This document shows, piece by piece, positions 14,141 to 20,192 of a stretch of 20,192 nucleotides of DNA; the first letter of the stretch is position 1; every line of letters starts with the position of its first letter. The stretch comes from UBA2239 sp050177075 (lineage in GTDB: Bacteria > Pseudomonadota > Gammaproteobacteria > Burkholderiales > UBA9220), in contig JBFXHL010000042.1 in the NCBI GenBank assembly GCA_050177075.1, positions 1 through 20,192 of the forward strand, given 5' to 3'. Below the pieces are notes generated by a model that searched no databases, was not told where the DNA came from, and was given only the letters and a program-made list of their open reading frames with translations. Position numbers and translations under genes: made by a program.

Positions 14141-15481
14141 ATGGACTGGCATTCACTACTTTCTCCCCGCCGACTGGGCAAAGCTGCGGCAGATGCCGAA
14201 AGTGGCGTTCGCACGGGCTTTCAGCGGGATTTCGATCGTATCGTCTATTCTTCGGCCTTTCGCCGTCTGCAGGACAAGACACAGGTATTTCCCCTTTCCC
14301 AGAGCGACTACGTGCGCACCCGGCTGACCCATAGCCTGGAGGCGGCCAGCGTCGGACGGTTCCTCGGGGCCATTGTCGGCGAGGAGATTATCGCTCGCCA
14401 TCATCTCAAGGAGGTGGCGTCCGCCGACGTGGGGGCCATTCTCGCCGCGGCGTGCCTGGCCCACGATATCGGCAATCCACCCTTTGGCCACATGGGCGAG
14501 GCGGCGATTCAGGAGTGGTTCGCCAACACCGGGTTGGGGCGCCAGGTGCTGGAAAAGCTGCCCGAGGCCCAGCGCGGCGATTTTCTCGAATTCGAGGGCA
14601 ACGCCCAGGGGTTCCGCCTCGTCACGCGTCTGCAAAGCCCGGACAACCTGGGGGGGATGCAGCTCACCTGCGCCACCCTGGCGGCGTTCACCAAGTATCC
14701 CTGCGCATCTTCCCGCCGGCGGGATGGACGCATCGCCACCAAGAAATTCGGCTTCTTCGCGCCCGAGCGGGGCTTCTTCGAGCAGGTGGCGGCGGAAACC
14801 GGCCTGCTTGCGCTTGCCGACGGTGCCTGGGCGCGCCATCCCCTGGCCTTCCTCATGGAGGCGGCAGACGATATTTGCTACACCATTGTCGACCTGGAAG
14901 ACGGTTTCCGCGTCGGACTGCTGGACTTCGACGAGGTGGCGACGCCCATGCGGGAAGCGATCGCCGACCCGCAGCTGGACTCCCGCCTTGCCGGTTTCCG
15001 CGACGATAAGGAGCGTATCGAGTACTTGCGGGCCCGGGCCATCAACCAGGTGGCCAACCAGGTGGCGCGGGCCTTCCTCGATTACGAAGGGGAGCTTCTC
15101 GACGGTTCCTTCCGCGGCGAATTGCTGGACGAAATTCCCGCCAAGGACGCGGTGGCGAAGATGAAGGCGCTGGGCCATGGCCGCGTCTACGTTGCCGAGC
15201 AGGTTCTGGAGATCGAGGCGGCGGGCTTTCGTGTCCTGGGCGGATTGCTGCAGTACTTCGTCGAGGCCGTGGAGGAAATGGCGGCCAGCGCCAAGCCCAG
15301 CCTGAGCGCAAAAACCCTCGTGCGCCTGCTGCCGAAACAATTCCTCGCTGCGGACGGCCGGCCGGACCCCGATCCCTACACGCGGTTGATCCAGCTTACC
15401 GACTTCGTTTCCGGGATGACGGATTCCTACGCTGTTTCCTTGTACAAGAAGCTGACCGGCATTTCTCTCCCGGGATGGTAA
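14141..15481 (+). CDS. dgt: Deoxyguanosinetriphosphate triphosphohydrolase-like HD protein
   Basis: An HD-domain dNTP triphosphohydrolase, which cleaves dNTPs to deoxynucleosides and tripolyphosphate and affects dNTP pools, mutation rate and sometimes phage DNA synthesis. The 446-residue protein is the usual length of the shorter Dgt class. Metal and catalytic residues are visible: His64 in RLTHSLEAA, His108-Asp109 in CLAHDIGNPPFGH, His117, and Asp243/Asp244 in EAADDICYTIVDLED. The N-terminal RTGFQRDFDRIVYSSAFRRLQDKTQVF block is characteristic. ATG 14141 lies 2 bp after the DUF167 stop, indicating one operon. The membrane-protein gene downstream starts directly after its stop. The exact dNTP preference cannot be read from sequence. 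Confidence 0.94.
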   Translation: MDWHSLLSPRRLGKAAADAESGVRTGFQRDFDRIVYSSAFRRLQDKTQVFPLSQSDYVRTRLTHSLEAASVGRFLGAIVGEEIIARHHLKEVASADVGAILAAACLAHDIGNPPFGHMGEAAIQEWFANTGLGRQVLEKLPEAQRGDFLEFEGNAQGFRLVTRLQSPDNLGGMQLTCATLAAFTKYPCASSRRRDGRIATKKFGFFAPERGFFEQVAAETGLLALADGAWARHPLAFLMEAADDICYTIVDLEDGFRVGLLDFDEVATPMREAIADPQLDSRLAGFRDDKERIEYLRARAINQVANQVARAFLDYEGELLDGSFRGELLDEIPAKDAVAKMKALGHGRVYVAEQVLEIEAAGFRVLGGLLQYFVEAVEEMAASAKPSLSAKTLVRLLPKQFLAADGRPDPDPYTRLIQLTDFVSGMTDSYAVSLYKKLTGISLPGW

Positions 15482-15988
15482 ATGGCCTACGACCGAGACT
15501 TGGGGGAGAGCAGCCCGCGCCGGCTGGTCTTCAAGCTGGTGATGCTGGTGCTGTTTTCCGCCGTGGCGCTGCTGGGCGTGGGACCCCCGAGCATCCCGTT
15601 CATTGCGGGGTTCATCGGCCTGGCGTTCGCGGTGGAATTTTTCGCGATCTGCTTCTTTGGTTGTTCCACCGTCTGCCCCCGGTCCTATCTTCGCAGCGTG
15701 GGCGAGCACCGCCTGTACAGCTACTGCGGCAGCGATGTCCGGGTTCTCGGAAAGTTGCCGAAAGAGGCGTGGTTCAGCGAAAGCGATATCCTGGCGGCCC
15801 TTATGCTTGCTCCACCGCCTGCCCTGGGCCGTTTTTCCGCCACGGAGCGGGTGAAACGGGGCGGCGGTTGGTATTTGTCAGCCCCGGGGGTGGAGCGGCT
15901 GCTGCGCTATTACGTCAAACCCGAGGAGGCTTCCCGTTTCCGCAGCTGGCTTCAGCGGGACGTGTTCCTGGAAAAGGTGGCGCGCTGA
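15482..15988 (+). CDS. Two-helix membrane protein of unknown function
   Basis: This 168-residue protein is of no family I recognise. Two adjacent hydrophobic segments (residues ~14-34 and ~38-60) should form a hairpin in the inner membrane. Three cysteines sit at or just after the second helix (Cys57, Cys61, Cys65), with another in SYCGSD. The remaining ~100 residues are soluble, with basic patches (ATERVKRGGGWYLS) and a C-terminal RFRSWLQRDVFLEKV helix. Its ATG directly follows the dgt TAA stop with no gap, so translation is probably coupled to dgt. No independent ribosome site is obvious. Length, base composition and position support a real gene, but function is open. Confidence 0.75.
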   Translation: MAYDRDLGESSPRRLVFKLVMLVLFSAVALLGVGPPSIPFIAGFIGLAFAVEFFAICFFGCSTVCPRSYLRSVGEHRLYSYCGSDVRVLGKLPKEAWFSESDILAALMLAPPPALGRFSATERVKRGGGWYLSAPGVERLLRYYVKPEEASRFRSWLQRDVFLEKVAR

Positions 15989-16071
15989 CCCCGGCCGGAC
16001 GGCGCGGAATACTCCAAAGCGACTAGGCACATCGGCCGATTATCCCCGTCGCGGCGGCGGACTATCATGCC

Positions 16072-18144
16072 ATGATGGCCCGTGAACTCCTCCCCACCTA
16101 CTGCGCCCTGTGCATTTCACGCTGCGGCTGCCTGGCCACGGTGGAGGACGGGCGCTTGCTGGCCGTGGCCCCCGACCCCGATCACCCCACCGGCCGCGCG
16201 CTGTGCATCAAGGCCAAGGCCGCCCCGGATCTGGTATCCCACCCCGCCCGATTGACCACCCCCCTGCTGCGCACCCGGCCGAAAGGCCAGGGGGACCCCG
16301 GCTGGCGCCCCATCGGCTGGGACGAGGCCCTGTCCCTGGCGGGCGAGCGCTTGCCGGCGATAGGCCCCGGCGCGACGGCCTTCGCCGTGGCCACCCCCAG
16401 CGGCACCGCCGTCGCCGACAGTTTTGCCTGGATACACCGCCTCGCCCATGTATGGGGCAGCCCCAACCTGGTGTTCGCCACCGAGAACTGCAACTGGCAC
16501 CGGGATTTCAGCCCCGCCCTGACCTGGGGAACGGGCCTCGGCATGCCGGATTACGCCCGGAGCCGCACCATCCTGCTGTGGGGGAGCAACCCCGCCGCTA
16601 CCTGGCTGGCCCATGCGGAGCGCATTCGTGCCGCCCAGCAGCGGGGAGCGCAACTCATCGTCGTCGACCCGCGTAAAAGCGGCCTGGCCAACGGTGCCGA
16701 CCTCTGGCTGCCGATTCGGCCGGGGACGGACGGCGCCCTGGCCCTGGGCTTGATTCACCTCTTGCTTGAGGAAGGCGGGGCGGACCTGGATTTCCTGCGC
16801 CGCCACTCCGATGCCTTTGCCCCCGCTCCGGACGGCGGCGGCACAGTGCTCGAGCGCCTGGCCGAACAGGCGGGAGCATGGCCGCCGGAGCGTGTCGCCG
16901 CCGTCACCGGCGTGGCGGAGGAGTCGCTGCGCCAGGCCGCCGCGCTGCTGGGGGGGGAGAGGCCGGTGGCCCTCTACGCCTGGACGGGAACCTGCCAACA
17001 GGAACAGGCGACAGCCACCACACGGGCGATCAACATCCTCTACGCCCTGACCGGCAGCCTGGGGCAGCCGGGGGGAAACCGCTGGTTTCCCAAGCCCCGG
17101 CTGAACGACGTGGCGGCCTTCGACCAAGTCGACGCGGCTATCCGGCAGCGCACCCTGGGGATGGGGGAACGTCCCCTGGGACCGCCTTCCCGGGGCTGGA
17201 TTACCAGCCGCGACCTGTTCCGCGCCGTCGCCACCGGGGACCCTTACCCCATCCGGGCGCTGGTGGCCTTCGGGGGGAATTTCCTCGTGTCCAAACCCGC
17301 CACGCGCCATGCCGAGGAGGCCCTGGCCAAGCTGGAATTCTTCGTCCAGACCGAATTGTTCGAAACGCCCAGCGCCCGCTGGGCGGACCTGTTGCTGCCC
17401 GCCTCCTCCTGTTGGGAGCGGGAGGGGTTGCAGGCGGGATTCATGGTGGACGAGGCCGCCGAGGCCCATGTCCAGCTGCGTCCCGCCGTGGCGAAGCCGC
17501 CGGGGGAGGCGCGCTCCGATACGGCCATCGTTTTTGGCCTCGCCGGCGCCCTGGGACTCGGCAGGGCCTTCTTCGGCGGCGACCCGGAAGCCGGCCTGGC
17601 CCATGTCCTGGCCCCTTCCGGTCTCGATGCGGCAAGGCTGCGGGCCAATCGCCGGGGGCTTTCCGCTCCCCATCTGAGCCAGGAGCCGGCTGTCCCGCCC
17701 GTCACGCTGTGGTCGGAAGCCCTGGCCGCCCTGGGCGGCGAGGCCTTGCCGGACTGGCGGCCGCCGCAGGTCTCCCCAGGGCTGCCTTTTGTTCTGACCT
17801 GCGGCAAGACGCCGGCCTATTGCCATAGCCAGTTCCGCCAGATCGACAGTTTGCGGCGGCGCCAGCCCGAGCCCGTGGCGGAGCTGGCCCCCGATGTGGC
17901 GGCGGTCAGGGGAATCGGCGCCGGGGAAAAGGTGATCGTCCGCACGGCCTTCGGCGCGGTGCATTACCTGGCGGAAATCAATCCGCGGCTCGCCGCCGGC
18001 ACGGTTTGGGCCCACTACGGTTGGTGGCGCGAGGGCGAGGCGGTCAATTACAACGCCGCCATGGACGGTGAATGCTTCGACGGCACCTCCGGCAGCAACG
18101 CCCTGCGCGGTGTGGCCTGCGATGTGGTGGCGCTGAGGGAGTGA
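16072..18144 (+). CDS. Molybdopterin / [4Fe-4S] oxidoreductase (DMSO reductase superfamily), orphan
   Basis: A 690-residue catalytic subunit of the molybdopterin bis-MGD family. The N-terminal [4Fe-4S] site is complete: Cys11, Cys14, Cys18 and Cys45 (CxxCxxxC, then LCIKAKA). The segment FATENCNWHRDFS places Cys141 where the Mo/W ligand usually lies. LLWGSNPAATWLAHAERIR and IVVDPRKSGLANGADLWLPIRPGTDGAL are the usual cofactor-binding motifs. The C-terminal MPT-dinucleotide domain (~570-690) has PVAELAPDVAAVRGIGAGEKVIV. No twin-arginine signal is present, so it is cytosolic. No iron-sulfur beta subunit, membrane anchor or maturation chaperone gene adjoins it, so substrate and electron partner are unknown. 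Relatives include formate dehydrogenases and thiosulfate/polysulfide reductases. Start ATG 16072 (or 16075) lacks a strong ribosome site. It converges on rng with a 7-bp gap. Confidence 0.9.
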   Translation: MMARELLPTYCALCISRCGCLATVEDGRLLAVAPDPDHPTGRALCIKAKAAPDLVSHPARLTTPLLRTRPKGQGDPGWRPIGWDEALSLAGERLPAIGPGATAFAVATPSGTAVADSFAWIHRLAHVWGSPNLVFATENCNWHRDFSPALTWGTGLGMPDYARSRTILLWGSNPAATWLAHAERIRAAQQRGAQLIVVDPRKSGLANGADLWLPIRPGTDGALALGLIHLLLEEGGADLDFLRRHSDAFAPAPDGGGTVLERLAEQAGAWPPERVAAVTGVAEESLRQAAALLGGERPVALYAWTGTCQQEQATATTRAINILYALTGSLGQPGGNRWFPKPRLNDVAAFDQVDAAIRQRTLGMGERPLGPPSRGWITSRDLFRAVATGDPYPIRALVAFGGNFLVSKPATRHAEEALAKLEFFVQTELFETPSARWADLLLPASSCWEREGLQAGFMVDEAAEAHVQLRPAVAKPPGEARSDTAIVFGLAGALGLGRAFFGGDPEAGLAHVLAPSGLDAARLRANRRGLSAPHLSQEPAVPPVTLWSEALAALGGEALPDWRPPQVSPGLPFVLTCGKTPAYCHSQFRQIDSLRRRQPEPVAELAPDVAAVRGIGAGEKVIVRTAFGAVHYLAEINPRLAAGTVWAHYGWWREGEAVNYNAAMDGECFDGTSGSNALRGVACDVVALRE

Positions 18145-18151
18145 CCTCCGC

Positions 18152-19603
18152 CTACATCAGCACGATGTCGTAGCGCTCCTGGGTGTAGGTGCTTTCCACT
18201 TGCAGGGAGATGGGCTTGCCGATGAATTCGGACAGCTGGGCCAGGTTCTGGGATTCCTCGTCGAGGAAGAGGTCGATCACCTGCTGGGAGGCGAGGATGC
18301 GGTACTCCCGGGCGTTGAACTGGCGGGCTTCCCGCAGCAATTCCCGGAGAATTTCGTAGCACACGGTCTGGGCGGTTTTCAGTACGCCCCGCCCCTGGCA
18401 CACGGGGCAGGGTTCGCACAGGATGTGCTCCAGACTCTCCCGGGTGCGCTTGCGGGTCATTTCCACCAGTCCCAGGGCGGAGAAACCGTTGACCGTGACT
18501 CGCGTGCGGTCCTTGGATAGGGCCCGTTTGAGCTCCTCCAGCACATGGCCGCGGTGCTCCGGGTTGTCCATGTCGATGAAGTCGATGATGATGATGCCGC
18601 CCAGGTTGCGCAGGCGCAACTGGTGGGCGATGGTCTGGGCGGCCTCCAGGTTGGTCTTGAAGATGGTGTCGTCGAAGTTGCGGCCGCCGACGAAGCCGCC
18701 GGTGTTGACGTCGATGGTGGTGAGGGCCTCGGTCTGGTCCATGATCAGGTAACCGCCGGACTTCAGCTCCACTTTCCGCGACAGGCCGCGCTCGATTTCC
18801 TCCTCCACGCCGTGAAGGTCGAACAGGGGACGCTCGCCGGCGTAGTGCTCGATCTTGACCACCACGTTGTTGATGTACTGGCGGGCGAACTCCTGCATCT
18901 TGGCGAAGGTTTCCCGGGAGTCCACCAGCACCCGCTTCGTGTCGTCGGTGATGAAATCCCGCAGTACCCGCAGGGGCAGGCTCAGGTCCTGGTAGAGCAG
19001 GGTCTTGGGCGGTGCGGCGCGGGCGGCTTCGGTGATGTTGGCCCACAACTTGCGCAGGTATTCGATGTCCGCCGCCAGTTCCTCGTCGGAGGCGCCCTCC
19101 GCCACGGTGCGGATGATATAGCCGCCCTTCTCGTCGGTGGGCAGCAGCTCCTGCAATTTATTGCGCAGCATGTCCCGCTCGCCCTCGTCCTCGATGCGCT
19201 GGGAAATGCCGATATGGGATTCCTGGGGCAGGTAGACCAGGAAGCGGCCGGCGAAGCTGACCTGGGTCGAAAGCCTTGCCCCCTTTGTGCCGATGGGGTC
19301 CTTGAAGACCTGCACCATCAGGCTCTGGCCTTCGTGGAGGAGACGCTCGATGGGCTTGGGTTCGCCGTTGGCGGCGGGCTGCCAGATGTCCGCCACGTGC
19401 AGGAAGGCGGCGCGGTCGAGGCCGATGTCGACGAAGGCGGACTGCATGCCGGGCAGCACCCGGCACACCTTGCCAAGGTAGATGTTGCCCACCAGACCCC
19501 GGGCGCTTTCCCGCTCGATGTGCAGTTCCTGGGCGGCGCCCTGTTCCATCACCGCGACGCGGGTTTCCTGGGGGGTGACGTTGATGAGGATTTCGTTACT
19601 CAT
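18152..19603 (-). CDS. rng: Ribonuclease G
   Basis: RNase G is the cytosolic single-strand endoribonuclease that matures the 5' end of 16S rRNA and degrades some mRNAs. The 483-residue protein matches RNase G rather than the longer RNase E, as it lacks the C-terminal scaffold. An S1 RNA-binding region is near residues 36-125 (GNIYLGKVCRVLPGMQSAFVDIG). The catalytic DNase-I-like domain carries Asp298 in LTTIDVNTGGFVGG and Asp341 in GGIIIIDFIDMDN. The zinc-link cysteines Cys399 and Cys402 lie in CEPCPVCQGRG. ATG 19603 overlaps the maf stop by 8 bp, the maf-rng order common in Betaproteobacteria, which implies co-transcription. Confidence 0.96.
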   Translation of the reverse strand: MSNEILINVTPQETRVAVMEQGAAQELHIERESARGLVGNIYLGKVCRVLPGMQSAFVDIGLDRAAFLHVADIWQPAANGEPKPIERLLHEGQSLMVQVFKDPIGTKGARLSTQVSFAGRFLVYLPQESHIGISQRIEDEGERDMLRNKLQELLPTDEKGGYIIRTVAEGASDEELAADIEYLRKLWANITEAARAAPPKTLLYQDLSLPLRVLRDFITDDTKRVLVDSRETFAKMQEFARQYINNVVVKIEHYAGERPLFDLHGVEEEIERGLSRKVELKSGGYLIMDQTEALTTIDVNTGGFVGGRNFDDTIFKTNLEAAQTIAHQLRLRNLGGIIIIDFIDMDNPEHRGHVLEELKRALSKDRTRVTVNGFSALGLVEMTRKRTRESLEHILCEPCPVCQGRGVLKTAQTVCYEILRELLREARQFNAREYRILASQQVIDLFLDEESQNLAQLSEFIGKPISLQVESTYTQERYDIVLM

Positions 19604-20192
19604 TGAAGCGTACCTTGAAATGGTCCAGCAGTTGCGCCGTCTCGAACAGGGGTAGGCCCATCACGCCGGTGTAGCTGCCCGACAGATTGGCGATGAAGGC
19701 CGCCGCCCGCCCCTGGATGCCGTAGGCGCCGGCCTTGTCCATGGGTTCGCCGCTGGCGACGTAGCGGCGGATGTCCTCGTCGTCGAGAGGGCGGAATTCC
19801 ACGTCGGAGACCGAGGTGCGGAGTTCGGTTCGTTCCTCGTAGGTCATCGCCACGCTGGTAATGACCCGATGCCGCCGTCCGGACAGGCGCCGCAGAATGG
19901 CGACGGCGTCGTCCCGGTCGGCGGGCTTGCCGAAAATCTCTCCCTCCAGGGTGACGGTGGTGTCTGCGCCCAGGGTGGGACGCCGCGGCAGGCCGCGCTC
20001 GGTCATGCGCTGCCAGCCGGCCTTCGCCTTGGCGACGGCGATGCGTTGGGCGTATTGGAGCGGGTCCTCCTCGGGGAAGGGGGTTTCGTCCACGTCCTCG
20101 GGCCGGCCCGGCGCGCTGCGCAGCAGCAGCACCTCGGCGGCGACGCCGATCTGCTTCAGCAGCTCCCGCCGGCGGGGGGACTGGGATACCAG
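19596..20192 (-). CDS. maf: Maf-family nucleoside triphosphate pyrophosphatase (5' end outside window)
   Basis: Maf proteins hydrolyse non-canonical or selected NTPs to the monophosphate and pyrophosphate and are linked to septum inhibition and house-cleaning. The frame stays open to the window edge: the last bases on the minus strand read LVSQSPRRRELLKQIGV, the conserved SxSPRR start of Maf, so only a few N-terminal codons are missing. A start at 20132 would delete this motif and is wrong. Further motifs are PTLGADTTVTLEG (catalytic Asp), IFGKPADRDDAVAILRRLSGRRHRVITSV, and DKAGAYGIQGRAAAFI with YTGVMGLPLFET. The ~199 visible residues are nearly the full family length. It overlaps rng by 8 bp. 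The exact nucleotide preference (dTTP/UTP or m7GTP type) is not settled here. Confidence 0.95.
   Translation of the reverse strand: MVSQSPRRRELLKQIGVAAEVLLLRSAPGRPEDVDETPFPEEDPLQYAQRIAVAKAKAGWQRMTERGLPRRPTLGADTTVTLEGEIFGKPADRDDAVAILRRLSGRRHRVITSVAMTYEERTELRTSVSDVEFRPLDDEDIRRYVASGEPMDKAGAYGIQGRAAAFIANLSGSYTGVMGLPLFETAQLLDHFKVRFNE

Noticed and set aside
1..20192. CRISPR array, tRNA/rRNA genes, phage or toxin-antitoxin modules
   Set aside because: No regularly spaced direct repeats, no cloverleaf or rRNA sequence, and no phage or toxin-antitoxin family motifs were seen on either strand.

Overview
The window is about 20.2 kb of GC-rich bacterial chromosome with dense, short-spaced genes. It most resembles a Betaproteobacterium with autotrophic capacity (Rhodocyclales or a Thiobacillus/Nitrosomonadales relative). 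The basis is the order pgk-pyk-fba, a form II RuBisCO cluster cbbR<->cbbM-cbbQ-cbbO, the proC-yggT-DUF167 block and the maf-rng pair. The taxonomic call is inference from gene content and order, not from a search.

Layout. (1) 1-3066: the 3' end of phosphoglycerate kinase, then pyruvate kinase and class II fructose-bisphosphate aldolase, closed by a strong intrinsic terminator. These serve glycolysis/gluconeogenesis, and Pgk and Fba also serve the Calvin cycle. (2) 3148-4639: a lipoprotein and a secreted protein of unknown function, apparently co-transcribed. (3) 4646-10502: the carbon-fixation cluster. The LysR regulator cbbR is divergent from cbbM (form II RuBisCO), which has its own terminator. 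The RuBisCO activase pair cbbQ (AAA+) and cbbO (VWA) follows behind a separate promoter-like region that shares a GAGTATGAT block with the cbbM promoter region. (4) 10503-11970: a small accessory or decay zone. It holds a 270-bp MITE-like element with 28-bp perfect terminal inverted repeats and nested internal inverted repeats. Directly abutting the element is an orphan, recoded second copy of the last codons of a cbbO gene. A stand-alone zinc-binding CZB-domain protein and a frameshifted GGDEF diguanylate-cyclase pseudogene follow. (5) 11971-15988: a secreted NTF2-like protein, then a tight proC-yggT-DUF167-dgt-membrane protein run. (6) 16072-18144: a large molybdopterin/[4Fe-4S] oxidoreductase with no partner subunits. 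(7) 18152-20192, minus strand: maf (5' end beyond the window) and rng, overlapping by 8 bp.

The gene-free stretch 10503-10914 is explained by the MITE-like element (10574-10843) and the cbbO 3' remnant (10844-10881). I see nothing recognisable in 10503-10573 or 10882-10914. I found no tRNA, rRNA, CRISPR array, transposase gene or integrase.

Most of the window is ordinary core metabolism. The signals most worth a second look are the structured inverted-repeat element and the duplicated cbbO 3' end joined to it, followed by the orphan molybdoenzyme and the CZB/GGDEF pair.
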